The notes beneath the pieces are model-generated. The model was not told the DNA's origin, ran no database searches, and worked only from the letters and a program-made list of their open reading frames with translations. Shown here piece after piece: positions 16,413 to 28,400 of a DNA stretch of 64,000 nt. The DNA comes from Coffea arabica (lineage: Eukaryota; Streptophyta; Magnoliopsida; Gentianales; Rubiaceae), in the NCBI RefSeq assembly GCF_036785885.1, contig NC_092320.1, positions 12,091,557 to 12,155,556 on the forward strand, in the 5' to 3' direction. Numbering within the stretch: position 1 is the stretch's first letter; each line of letters begins with the position of its first letter. Position numbers and translations under genes: made by a program.

Positions 16413-18971
16413 TCACGACTCCACGTTTTCCCTGACCCGTAATGCAAGTCTATGCAAGGACTGCTCATCACAGGAAGCATCCCTTTCCTTAATATTTGAA
16501 ACAAAATCCATGGCTTCCTTGTACTTTTTTGCTTTACAATAACCATCTACTATTGTCTTGTATGTTAACTCATTTGGTCTGCAGTTATGCTGGATCATGT
16601 AGTCTATTAATTCATCTACTTGTGAGAACAGTCCTCGTCCAGCAAAGCCAGCAACAAACGTGTTGTACGTAACAATGCAGGGACGAATTCCCCTGGATGT
16701 CATTTCTGAGAAAACTCTGATTGCCTCCTGCATGAGACCTTGCCTGCAGAACCCCTTGATGACAGTATTATAGGAAACAAGATCAGGTTCTCCACCACTT
16801 TTTTGCAGTCCATTGAGGATTTCTTCAGCTTTCCAGCAATCACCTGCTCTAGCATACATATCCATCAAGCTATTGTAAGTAATGAGATCTGGCTGCAATC
16901 CACTCTCACAGATCAAGTGCAGCATCTCATGGGCACGATCCAACATTTTGTTCCTGGAAAAAACGGAAAGCATTGAGTTGAACATAACTAAGTCAGGATT
17001 ATATCCATGGTTCTTGAATTCTTGGAATGCTCTCTCCATACCCATGAGAGACCTACACTTGAAATTTGCAAGAACAAGGGTCCTCAAAAGCATCCAACTG
17101 GGATAGATGCGGCCATCGTAGATATCTTTTGCAATCTTTTCTATGCCCCTCACATTGCCACCCTTTGAGTAGCAATTAAGCAACAAGGAGTGTGATGTTT
17201 CACTGGGCTTGAAGCCCTTATTCTTCATGTCCAAAATTATCTTTTCTGCTGCTCTCCAATCACCTCTACGGGCCAGAGCATTTAGAAGTGCATTATAAGT
17301 TGTAACACATGGCATAAAGCCTGCTTTCATCATCTCATCATACATCGTCGAAGCATCAACTCGTGAACCACATCGACCGTATGCACTAATTAAGGTATTG
17401 AATGTGTCTCTATCAGGCTCAAAGCCACAATTCTTCATCTCTTCGAAAACATGATTAACATATTTATGCATTCCTTTACTACCACACATGGCAAGCATTG
17501 TATTCCAAGTCACACGATTGGGGGCACAACCATTTATTTTCATATCACAGACAATTTCCATCATCTCCTCCAATCGTGACTTCTTCCCTAGCATCCCAAG
17601 GATAGCATTATAAGTGCACACATTAGGGACACAACCCGCTTTCTTCATATGTTTGAACCAAGTAAATGCCTTGTCCTCCTTCCCAGCTTTGCCATAGGCA
17701 TCTATCACTGTAGTGTAAGTCACGGCATTTGGCCTTATCCCCTTTTCCGTCATTGTACCAATTAAAGCAGCTGCTTCTTCATGGAATCCAGCCCTCACAT
17801 ATGTTGCCACAAGTTCATTGTAAGTCACCGAGTCTGGAAGGCATTGATTTTCCTCCATCTCTTTCAGAACATTCAAAGCCTCTGGAAGAACCCCTGCCTT
17901 CCCAAACACTTGGAGAAGTGAATTGTAACTAACTGTTCCAGGAACATATCCTCGTTTCTTCAGTTCATCGAAAAACCCCTTTGCTTCCTCCAACAACCCT
18001 TCACGGCCACATGCTGATATCACAGTGCTGCAAGTGAACTCATCAAACTGAAGCCCTTCGCTCCTCATTTCTTCAAGAAGGCCAACAATTTCATTCCAAG
18101 ACCGGCCCTTTTTACCGTAAACATCCAACATCACATTGTAGGTAACTAAAGTTGGATATAAGCCCTTTTCTTTCATGTATCCAAACAATGCTATAGCCTT
18201 ATCGTACTTTTCAGTACGAGAATATGCATGAAGAATTGTAGTACATGCTCGGACATCCAACAAATACTCCTCAACGGGAAGTAAATCAAACAGTTTTGAG
18301 GTGACCAAGTATTGAGACTCCCTCCCAAGAATCTTAACCATTAATTCAATAACTTGGTTGTCCAACTTGTCCTTAGTATCATTCATGACAAGCCATTCAA
18401 ACAAAATTATAGCTTTTTCCCAATTGCCTAGAACATCTAAACCTTTCAACAAACTCATCAAATCAACTTCCAATAACTGAAACTTGACAGAATCAAGGTA
18501 TTTACTCAAACTAGAAACGGGGTATTCAAGAATTGAATTAAGCATCAACTTACAGTCCAGGGGGAGAAAATCAAGGGCCCCATTACCACTGCCTGTCTGA
18601 AAAGCATGCTCTTCCCTGTATCTCTCAATTCTTGGGATAGCAATTGAATTGGCCAAACGGGTTTCTTCAAATTCTCCATTTTCTGAAGAAATGAGAGCTG
18701 AAGTGAAGTGGGTTCCATTGCTTTTGGCTGATTTGATGATAGGTGGCTTATTGTTGGAGATATGGAGAAGGTGTTGGAGGAGAGAATCAATAGGAAAAGA
18801 AGATGAACAAGCAGTCTTTGGTTGCTGCTGTTGCTGCGGCAGCAATTGTTGATGTAAAGGAGGAAGGAGAGTTGAAGTATTGAATTTCAAGCGTTGGTTA
18901 GGCGGTTGAATTGTTGGTTTTGTTTGTTGGATTGGAAATCCAGGCCTATTGGGAAAAAGGGTCCCTTCCAT
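16413..18971 (-). CDS. P-class pentatricopeptide repeat protein (At2g18940-like)
   Basis: A single 853-codon frame (852 aa), intronless as is usual for PPR genes. The start MEGTLFPN resembles the Arabidopsis protein At2g18940, as I recall it. Residues 1-100 are Ser/Gln/Pro-rich with a polyglutamine stretch (PQQQQQP) and suit a chloroplast transit peptide. From about residue 240 to 830 there are some 17 tandem 35-residue repeats of the VTYN...G(x)PD type. No E, DYW or SMR domain follows. P-class proteins bind specific organelle RNAs and protect or process transcripts or help translation. Repeats 11 and 12 (TSHSLLLN, MLLRTLVL) depart from consensus and may form a gap in RNA contact. The RNA target is unknown. 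Confidence 0.94.
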   Translation of the reverse strand: MEGTLFPNRPGFPIQQTKPTIQPPNQRLKFNTSTLLPPLHQQLLPQQQQQPKTACSSSFPIDSLLQHLLHISNNKPPIIKSAKSNGTHFTSALISSENGEFEETRLANSIAIPRIERYREEHAFQTGSGNGALDFLPLDCKLMLNSILEYPVSSLSKYLDSVKFQLLEVDLMSLLKGLDVLGNWEKAIILFEWLVMNDTKDKLDNQVIELMVKILGRESQYLVTSKLFDLLPVEEYLLDVRACTTILHAYSRTEKYDKAIALFGYMKEKGLYPTLVTYNVMLDVYGKKGRSWNEIVGLLEEMRSEGLQFDEFTCSTVISACGREGLLEEAKGFFDELKKRGYVPGTVSYNSLLQVFGKAGVLPEALNVLKEMEENQCLPDSVTYNELVATYVRAGFHEEAAALIGTMTEKGIRPNAVTYTTVIDAYGKAGKEDKAFTWFKHMKKAGCVPNVCTYNAILGMLGKKSRLEEMMEIVCDMKINGCAPNRVTWNTMLAMCGSKGMHKYVNHVFEEMKNCGFEPDRDTFNTLISAYGRCGSRVDASTMYDEMMKAGFMPCVTTYNALLNALARRGDWRAAEKIILDMKNKGFKPSETSHSLLLNCYSKGGNVRGIEKIAKDIYDGRIYPSWMLLRTLVLANFKCRSLMGMERAFQEFKNHGYNPDLVMFNSMLSVFSRNKMLDRAHEMLHLICESGLQPDLITYNSLMDMYARAGDCWKAEEILNGLQKSGGEPDLVSYNTVIKGFCRQGLMQEAIRVFSEMTSRGIRPCIVTYNTFVAGFAGRGLFSQVDELIDYMIQHNCRPNELTYKTIVDGYCKAKKYKEAMDFVSNIKERDASCDEQSLHRLALRVRENVES

Positions 18972-20095
18972 TGCAGAGAACTGGAAGGAAAAAGAGCTAC
19001 GGACAGTGGAGACTAGGTGTGAGAAGGCTTTGTGAAATGAGAAGGGATGATGGTGGTGGGGTTATGGTTGCTTTGAAGTTTTTGAAGTGGTGGAAGAATG
19101 TCAGAGGAACTTGGTATTGTTATCTGTTTGACGTCTTGACTTGCTAATGCCATCTCCCCATTTCTTGTCTGCAGAAATTGAAACTCCAGCCAGAAATACT
19201 TGAGTAAGTTACTCTAGGTTTTTATTTTTTTATTTTTTGACAATTTATTATTCACACTCGTGATTCTTTTTAATTTTTTTAAATTTATATTTCTATTAAA
19301 CTCAAGCTCAATCTCGATTAAAATCTAACTTGAATTCAAGGTTGAACTCAAGTTTTACATTCAGAACTCCTCGAATTGGAATCTGATTCGATTAGATAAA
19401 ATTTGATTCAATTCGGCTTTTCTAGTTGCAAATGGACAATATTTGGAAGAAATCAATTACCTTTTTTTTTCAAGAAAAGTCAAGTATTATTGTTAATTTC
19501 AGGCAATTGATGCCACCAAATAATTATCCTTTTGAGCACTTTTTTTTTAAAAAAAAAATTTGGACATATTTTTAGGCATACAGCATGTCTCACTGCCACT
19601 ACAAGAAGCTCCGTAAAAGAGGTTTAATCGGCTCAGGAGGATTCCATTCCGGAGCAAAGTGACTCGTGCTTGTGTATTGTTTGATGTCCATTTAACAATC
19701 TGGGATTTTTCTGTCAGTATTGATGAGAAACCAGCCCACTAGTTGCAGCCTCGATTTAACGGTCCAAATAGAGGCTCTTAATCTCTCATGATATTAGAAT
19801 ATTTTTCCCCTTTGTTTGTTTGTCCAGCAAGAGTTGGGCTGGATCCTATGGCTGAACGTCATACGAGTAGTTCTGCTAGTGGATCAGCAATCGCGGCACA
19901 ATCCTTCTATATGCTTCATGGCAAGATTCACATTTAGCAAGAAGCCCAATGTAATTTCCTGTAATGTTGGTACTTATTATTTTCATACTTTTGTTGTTAT
20001 AAAATTTTAATATTTATGTTGTCAAATCCAAGAAAACCGTCCAATAGCAACTTGCATCATCCAAGAAAAGCTCATTTCAGGTCATCAAAGTTCAA
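18972..20095. other. Intergenic DNA upstream of the PPR gene
   Basis: The PPR promoter and leader should be in 18972-19200. 19240-19440 is AT-rich with repeated ctcaa/gaattc-like words and may be a decayed element. Nothing else is supported. Confidence 0.4.
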
Positions 20096-20106
20096 AGCAG
20101 GGACAA

Positions 20107-20508
20107 GGGTTCAAGGTTGCTCGTGCAACTGTTCCTAAAGATTATGTGCATTTTGCACACGACGTAACTCTTTATGCACATAGTATAACTTAGTTTCAAC
20201 AACGTGTAATTCTAAAACAAAATTTTATGAGTCCCACACATATTAAAAACGAGATACAAAATGAGATCTGGATCGGATAATTTTTTTTGGGTCAAATCTT
20301 AGTCGTGAACTGTCAGGACGGTTGCTTCCTCTTCCTCAACCATTCATGCCCCTCTTCCTCAAGGTGGGAGGTCAAAGGTTCAATCCGTGCCTCCCACCAG
20401 CCACTATGTGTTGCTTCCCTCTCCCCTTCCCTTTAGATTAAACTAAAATAGATTATACAAACTGTTATTGGTGCCGGAAAGAGAAAAAAAAAAAAAAAAA
20501 AAAAAAAG
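20107..20508 (+). mobile_element. Retroposed element with poly-A tail (SINE-like), 402 bp
   Basis: It ends in a poly-A run at about 20484-20507 and is flanked by a perfect 11-bp duplication, agcagggacaa (20096-20106 and 20509-20519). A B-box-like ggttcaatcc lies inside, in a ggtgggaggtcaa context resembling the SINE at 27950-28188. It is longer than the other SINEs here, so it may be compound. Confidence 0.55.
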
Positions 20509-20519
20509 AGCAGGGACAA

Positions 20520-22393
20520 CAAACTAAAATCAATGACCCCAACCAAGGCTCTTGGCTTGGCTTCAGCGTATGAGTTGGCTTTTCAGGGGGTTTTAATATA
20601 CCAATTGACCCAAAATTGATTTTAGATGAAAGGCCTCAAAACTCCAAAGTTACGTATGTACACATACATGCCTTAAATCCTTCAAAGTGATGGCAACAGT
20701 TTTGGAATCTTGACCAATTCGTAGATAAGGATCCTTTCCTTGAATACATTAATACATATCTCCTTCCATTGGTCAAGGAGTCCTTTGAAGCAAAACACGC
20801 AACAACCAAGTTCATTGTCCCAGTTGATCAATAACCATCATCTCTATCGTTATTTGCTATGAAAGAAAAGACCCGTATCTACCATTTTCCTTTTTCCTTT
20901 CTTTCTATCAACTTTTTTTTTTTTTTGTCGACACAGTATGCCCGGATCAATCCTTTGTTCCTTTATTGCAACATCCAACTTCCAATAGCTCGGCCAACCT
21001 CTCAAGTCTGTATAAATTTGTTCCTTTATTGCAAGTTTTTGACTTTCTGGTTGAGTGCGTCGGTGGCAGCTCTCGTCGGCTTTGTTTGTCAGCGACAGAT
21101 TTACATTCTTGTTTTTTCTTTTTCTCAATGGGCAAAGAATTGGCTCCTCTGGGGAGACTCTTTATCCCTTTTATGGTCGCTATCGCTAGTCAAAATTTAT
21201 TGATAAGTTCACAAAACGTTACTATTTATGTAATTAGTTTGGGCAAAGAAGATCATGCACCTATAGTCTGGTGAACTGGTGAGGCTCTGCCAGAAGGTAG
21301 TTATGGCAGCCATATTTGGAGCTAATTTTCAATCTTGCCCAGCCTGAAGAAGTAAATGAACTGCTTCCCTGCTAACTCAAGTACATCCAACTTAGCCTGA
21401 AAAATTGAATGTCTAATATATCCCTATTCTTGAAAATTTATAGCAACTCCATCTAGAAATTTAAAGTTTTACTTTTGGCTAGATGTGATTTTGCTGCATA
21501 CATATGTAGCCGCATTTCATAACCAGTGTGTACGTTAGAAGTTGGACCACTGCCAAATCTAGTTTCTTTCGAATGTGTGTTTTTTGGGTAGTAATCTAAA
21601 ATTATCGTGTAGTTGTTTTAGAACGAAAAAAATATTAGTATTCATGTATAATACTTTTTTTTGTCCCTTTTCTCATCACCCGTCATCCATCACTATACCT
21701 ACCTCCTCCATGGGTATATATTTAATTTTTTGTACTTTTTTAAAAATTTTAAATATTCTAGAGTATTAATGTAGATAGTATTTTAGATTAATTTTATTTA
21801 AAATAAATATGGAAAAAACCAGCGATCCAAATTTCGACAAATATTTTTATACAAAGGCTTTTTTCCTAAATGGAATAAACTCACAATACACACACATAAT
21901 TAGATTAGAAACACTCAGAAGTTACGCCCGTTAAATCTAAACGGATCCCACGGAGAACCCACATCCAACCAATTGGTGACAGGACGAGGCTCCGTGAAAC
22001 TTAAGTCCAGGTCGAAGAACCCACACACAAGCGACGTGGGACAAAGGCTATCAGTCCTCCTTTACCATTTTTCCGCGCTTTCCGGGGCTTGTTGGGTGTG
22101 CGGCGAAGCAAGGTTGGAGCTTCTCCTTGTATGGTGGTTTAACTGTAATATCTTACACGACTATTCAATGCTATACCCTAGATACAATTACCATATTTTT
22201 CTATTTTCCCTTATTTTCATCTTCTTTATCTTCCTTTTCTCTTTTGCCCTTTATTCTCTCTCCTTTCACACAACTTCCCTTAACTATTATCATATGTTAA
22301 TTTAGACTAAAACTTTAGTGTCTTCTAATTTATTTTGTGTTGTAGTTTATTTATTGCAAAGTTTTGTTATTTATAAGTAATCACAAACTCCAT
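20520..22393. other. Intergenic DNA
   Basis: AT-rich DNA. An 18-bp word, tttgttcctttattgcaa, occurs twice 63 bp apart (20954 and 21017). 21920-22130 is more GC-rich and carries gacgtgggac, a motif common in plant LTR fragments. No gene is recognisable. Confidence 0.35.
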
Positions 22394-22401
22394 ATCATAA
22401 C

Positions 22402-22696
22402 CAATGTTTTGAAAATCGGATTGGATCGGTCAATTTGATTGGTCAAACCATGAATTGATCGTACTTTTGGTCCGATTCACTCATTAACTCAAAAATTCAA
22501 TTGAATAGTTCAAAATCAATCATGAACCGGTAAAAATCGATAAAAATCAGATGGTTCAAGCAAGTTTCATTCATTTTTATTTTTTAAAACAAATATTTTA
22601 GTTTTATTTACAAATTTTTAACACTAAAATAAATAAAAAAATTTAAACATTTGATCAAGGTTGAACCACAAACCGAAAGATCTTTTGAAAACATTG
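22402..22696. mobile_element. hAT-type MITE, 295 bp
   Basis: Terminal inverted repeats CAATGTTTTGAAAA (left) and, on the minus strand, CAATGTTTTCAAAA (right). A perfect 8-bp duplication, atcataac, flanks it at 22394-22401 and 22697-22704. The interior has the ggtc/aacc-rich words common in such plant elements. No coding capacity. Confidence 0.85.
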
Positions 22697-22913
22697 ATCA
22701 TAACAAAGCATATGCTTCTTCTAATGCAAAGTGTATGTAGTTTAGAACTTGAGTTGGCTCGCTCACATGAATGGATTAGAGCTTTTACTAATAACAAGGA
22801 AAAAAAAAGAAATATAAGCATCAACAATTCTATTAATAAAACATATTTTTTGTTCTTATCATAATGAATCGACCTATATTATTAATGTGATCTATAAATT
22901 TATCACTTTTACT

Positions 22914-23738
22914 TATACGTGTCAAACAAATCCATTTAGGCAATTTTACTCATACTCGCACCATGAATAAATGGGTGTGAGTATCTTCAATTTTATATAT
23001 TGATATAAATGGATTATCCACTAATACTCATTTAATGAATGGGTATAATTGAGTAACCCACCGAATTCAATTAATCCATTTAGAATTGTTTTCACAATCA
23101 CGTCCATTTAGAATTGTCTTTAGCAATAGTATCCTAATTTCTTCATCACCTTTGACCAAAGTTAGCATCAAAAAGTGGAGAACCTAATCGAAAGGTGAGA
23201 GAATCTCTTGGCCAGTTTTTAATTTAAAGATAAAAAAATAGCTATACACTTGTAGATTTTTCTGTTCTATTTTCATTTGTAATTCTTGGTATCCAATTTC
23301 AAGTTCATAAGTTGGTCGATCATTATTTAATATCTCACTTTTTCATGGCTCCAAATCCTTTCCCTATTATATAGCAAAAATATTCTTATTGTTCAATTAT
23401 TAAATAGTATGTAATTTTGCGACATGGCACACAAATGGGAAAAAAATAGTAATTAGACTTATTGAGCATTACAAGTAAATATTTAAAATTAATGATGGGT
23501 GCAAACTGCAAAAGGGTGATATAAATTGATAATTTAGTTTACAAAATAAAATTAGATGAATATGTAAAACGTTGGAGTAAATGGGTTGTAAATGGGTAAT
23601 TGGGTTACCCAACTAATTTTTTGACTTCCCCATTTATATCCATCTAATAAAATGAATATAAATGAATTGACTCACTTATACCTATTACCCATTTTAACCC
23701 GTCCAAACCTGTTCAAATTATCCATTTTAACACATCTA
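22914..23738 (-). mobile_element. hAT-type non-autonomous element, 825 bp, copy A
   Basis: A perfect 8-bp duplication, cttttact, flanks it (22906-22913 and 23739-23746). Its right end on the minus strand begins TAGATGTGTTAAAATGG, and both subterminal regions match the element at 38619-39458 in inverted orientation. The subterminal DNA is rich in aaatgggta/tacccattt words. No transposase frame is seen, so it must depend on enzyme supplied from elsewhere. Confidence 0.85.
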
Positions 23739-23746
23739 CTTTTACT

Positions 23747-24815
23747 AGTAGTTATTGATTAACGATATCCTCCAATCTATTTTAAGCAGTTAAATAACGT
23801 ATGTAGCATATATTTAGCTATAGTAAATTATTACTAGTAAAAACCACCGAATAAGCAATAATACAAAACCAAAAGAATAAGTTAATGCATATAAATATTT
23901 AATTTTCTATATATAAATAATGGTAACAAAAGGAAGGAAATTATTAGCCGTATGATACAACGAGAGTTATGAAATTTGAAAAGGAAAAAAGAGAAAATAA
24001 AAAATAACATAAACAGAAATAATACTAAGCATATTAAGATGCGATGAAATACACGTTGAACTATATTTGGTTACTTTTATATTTTACACTTAATCATTTT
24101 ACCTTCAAACTAAGAATGTTATCATTATGTAACAATAGTGGTATATTCAAAGAAGTATATCATTTTTAGGCAAAAAACTTATTAATAAAAAATATGCTAT
24201 CTCTTGTTTTATTGCTAAATAAAATAACTTTTTTTTTTTTACTACATGGTCTATATGTGTAAGTACGTAAAATTAAGTTGAGTATTCTATTAATATTTAT
24301 ATATTCAAAATAAATATTTTTAAATATAATAATTAATATTTAAAAACACTTTATTAGTAATATATTATTTATATTTATACATGTTATTTTAGTAACCCAT
24401 TGATTTAACCACCTAGTCACTAATTGAACCAAGTGACCTATCTATCTATTCGGTCCTTTTATTGGTTTCTTGACATTTAATAACTATGCTTTTTGAGGTA
24501 TTTACTCTTTTAACAGATCCATTTTTAATTGCACTGACCAAAAACAATTAAATGAGCGGACCCTAAATATTCTGTAGTATATCCTTGGCGTGGCTCTAAA
24601 TTAAGCCTCCCTAAATGGTGAAGCAGAAAATTACCCTTAAATCAAAATGTTCTGAATTATATCCTTGATGTGACTCTAAATTGAGCCCACCCAAATGGCA
24701 AAGCAGCAAATTTGACAAGAAATATTGAATTTCGGAAAAATCATCTTTGCAGCTGAACAAATTCCGAATTTTATTCTTTTCTCCTGCTGCTACTAATGTT
24801 GACCCAACAGAATTA
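23747..24815. other. AT-rich intergenic DNA
   Basis: 24390-24480 carries gaacc/ggtcc-rich words like the end of a decayed MITE. 24540-24720 holds two similar stretches (about 24571-24617 and 24648-24710, aattatatccttg and variant), an imperfect local duplication. No gene. Confidence 0.35.
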
Positions 24816-25039
24816 GGGCATGTTTAGCAAATAAGTTTTTGACCAAATTTATCTGCTTCAAATTTTTTTTTCAACAATTTTTAATATAATAATCTCAAAA
24901 ATTTTCTCAAAAATTTTAAGTTATACGTTTCAAAATATCTAAAAATTTATACACATCAAAAATTTTTTCTATAATTTTTATCATAATTTACAATTAAATT
25001 TTAGATAAATATTCAAAAAATTCATTCTTCAAACGGGGC
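24816..25039. mobile_element. Degenerate MITE with inverted ends
   Basis: The left end gggcatgtttagcaaataa and the reverse of the right end gccccgtttgaagaatgaa are imperfect inverted repeats, with an AT-rich interior. No clean target duplication was found, so the superfamily is open. Confidence 0.45.
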
Positions 25040-25405
25040 TACATGGATCTTTTTACCTCAGACAAAAACAAAAATTTTATAGGATCGTGGTGCATTAAAA
25101 TTCCGTCCTTGTCCCTTTGCACGTCGGCTTGAAATAAAAAATGTGGTTAATGGACCCATACTGCCTTGCTTTGCTTGCCTGCTGACTACACGTTGCAGTG
25201 CAAGGGCGTGTCCCTTTCGATTTTCGTCTGTGTTTCTTCCCTCTGAAAAAGAAAGTAATGGACCATCTGGTAACCAAACACCCGTAAAAGAGGGGAGAAA
25301 GAGGCAAGAGCCGGCTTTCTTGGCTAACGCCCGTACGCTAGTACTGCTGTGCTAGTAGAACTGAACCATCTTGACTTGAGTTTATTGAATAAGCCCAGAA
25401 CAGTA

Positions 25406-28400
25406 ATGGAGTCTCTGCTCATTGGGTCTTTTGCAAAGCCTTCATCTTTACCTTCATTTCCTCTCACTTCTGAGCTTTCTTCTCCTTCCTCCGGTAAGCA
25501 GAAATATGTTCTCAAATGTCGTTTCTGATAATTTATTTTATTGGATTTTGGGAAAACTGGGGTACCTGCATTGATTTTTTTGCTTTCGTCTCAGTGTTTA
25601 AGATTTTGGGATTAAGCTATATGGGACTTTAAAATTGTCTAATGTGTTCTCATTTAATTCATAATCGAAAAATTTTTAGCTAATCGTGTCAATTTCACTT
25701 GGGATTCAGTTCTTGAGAAAATTTAGCTTAATTTTCTTCATTCTGGAATTCAATTTCTGCTGTTTGTAGATAAAAATATTAGCTTTATGAGAATGCATGC
25801 TAACTGAAGAAGAAACAAAAAAGAATTAAATACGGAAGCTCATAAAGGGGGTGCATGCTGCAATTTCTTGTGTTTCTTTACTGTTTTATTTCCCTTTCTT
25901 GTTACTTCTTATAATTCTGAAATTGGTCCACTATGTTGATTCTATAGGATTTCTCTTGAAATAATTGGTTTAAATGTAGGACTGCTGGGTTTGAAATGCA
26001 AAAGATGGAACAATCTAGAGAAACAGTTAGCAGTGATCCCAAAAAGGCGGCTTCTGATGCGTCAGCATGTTGGTAGCGACAGCAGCCAAAAATTTGTTGC
26101 TTTTTGCTGGAAAGGAAGTGATAAGTATTTGGTGAATGCTGTCTCTGAACACCCTTTTGAATCTGAACCTTCGAACAGCCCCCTGAAGTCACTTCAAGCC
26201 AGTTTAGATGCTTTCTATCGGTTTTCACGTCCCCACACTGTTATAGGAACAGTTAGGTTCAGAGATCCCGTTGCTCTGAGTTGACATTAAGATGCTAACT
26301 AATTTTAAGCAGTAATCACTTTTTGTTTGTGTATGCTAGCATTTTCACGATGGCATGTGTACACATACATAGAAAGTAACTTCTCTGTTTGTAAGGAAGA
26401 TTGTAAACTTTATTCACTTTTCTGTGAGCAGGTACTGAGCATAATTTCAGTTTCTCTACTTGCAGTCGAAAAGGTTTCAGATTTTTCTCCATTGTTTTTC
26501 ACTGGGATGTTCGAGGTTCGTTTGATGTTTTGGATGATTCAAGAATTCAAGTATGGTATAATCTAATATGATGTTTTTAGGCATTGAAGTTGTTGGTTTT
26601 CAGGCCATTGCTGCTGCCTTCTTGATGAACATATACATTGTTGGCCTGAATCAGTTGTCAGACATAGATATTGACAAGGTAGGACATGCATGAATTCATT
26701 TCTTTTTTAGGTCCATGAATGAGTTGTCAGACATGGAAATAGATAAGGTAGGACATGTATAAATTCATTTCTCTTTTAGGTCCACATCTAAAATTTACTT
26801 CTTGCATTGCAATTTCACGAAACAAAGAATCAGAAGAAATCCAGCTGCCTTATGCAATTCAAGGGAAGGATTGATGGCAGGACATGGTCAATATGGCTAT
26901 TCATGTAAAGGAATTTATTTAATTTTTTATAATATAATTCTGCAGAATGGTTACCTCTATTACCTTTATTTTCTAGTTTGCAGAGTATGTGAGCAGTTTC
27001 TAGATCATAGATTCTTTTACTATATCAGAAAGTCATAAACTTTGTTTTGCATTTGAATTAAGTGACAACTGTTATTATGTGTAAACAATAACAATTATCA
27101 CTTGGAAATTGCGATATCTATTAGTGTTTTCTTTTAGCCACGCCGAGAGTTGCTGCATGTCCAGTTATATGGGATTGTTAGGAAGTTTGATTTTAATTTC
27201 AAGATTAAAATTCATTTTCCACATTACTGCTTTTCTCTACCTTGGCGCAAAGGATAAGTTAGGAGCTGAGGTGGCGTACATGGACAGGGTTTAACTATTT
27301 TATGATCTACTAAATTTATGACTGGACTTTTGTTTGTCAATGCGATTACTTCTTTTTCTTCTCTTCCACCAGTTATTTTAGTGATGTTGTTATTTCAGGT
27401 TAATAAGCCATATCTCCCATTGGCATCAGGGGAATATTCAGTCGAGACTGGTATAATAATTGTTTCATCATTTGTCATAATGGTAATTCTTAAGCTTCCA
27501 CCAAACTTTGTGTGTTCTTTTGTCATTTTCTTTCATGGTATGACTGTTTAGTTGTCTGCCAGCTATTGTATGACAAATCACAAAACTTTTCCTCTAGATA
27601 TGTAGTAGCTTGAAAGAATTTTTTTCATGAACATAAATCACTGGATAGCTAACCATTTTTTGCCGGCAGTGAGCGCCTATCACTACTCACCTTATATATT
27701 TAAATCATAAAAAGTAGTTAACTACTTTTTATACTAATTAGATGGTATATTTACAAAGAGCTCCAATGAATTCTGTAAATTACAATTGCCTTAATTGAGA
27801 GGTAGTTAACTCTGAAATATCCTTTTAAAGATGATGGCCAGTGGGGCTAACTGTTTTTAAAAATTGAGAACATCTTTAATGTGACTTCATGTTAACATTG
27901 ATGGGGGGAGTCAGTCAATGTAGTTTAACTCACGGATCTTTGCCTATCTTTTTTTTTTTTTTGTCGATAAGATAGCTTCCTACACTATGGGGAGAGGGGG
28001 GCCTGAAGAGGTCCTGAGGTAACTCGGAGGAGACTAAACCACCATCAGACCAGACGGGTGCACTGCGTACCCGCCTGGATTTTTTAAGCAAGGCCACATT
28101 TAATTGTGGCAAATTGGTAACCCTTGCCTCCCACCCCACCAAGCCTTAATGCATTGGTGGTGGCCACCAACCCAAAGGCTGGTGGTTAGATCTTTGCCTA
28201 TCTACTTTCGTGTGTTCTTCATTACTTGTCATAAGTCTATAGACTATTTAGTTTTTATTAGTATTTTCTTCCATATTGGAAACAATTGTGATTAGTTTTC
28301 TAGAGGTTATTTTGGAGTTCCTTCAGTAAATATTCTGAATGTTAACAGAGGAATTCTAGAATATTTGCAATATGTTCATTTATTCTTATTTACTTATCAT

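Noticed and set aside
20954-21034. 18-bp word repeated 63 bp apart
   Set aside because: Only two copies with no tail or inverted ends; simple local duplication.
22025-22040. gacgtgggac resembling a reversed snRNA upstream sequence element
   Set aside because: No TATA box at the required spacing and no snRNA sequence on either side; more likely an LTR fragment.
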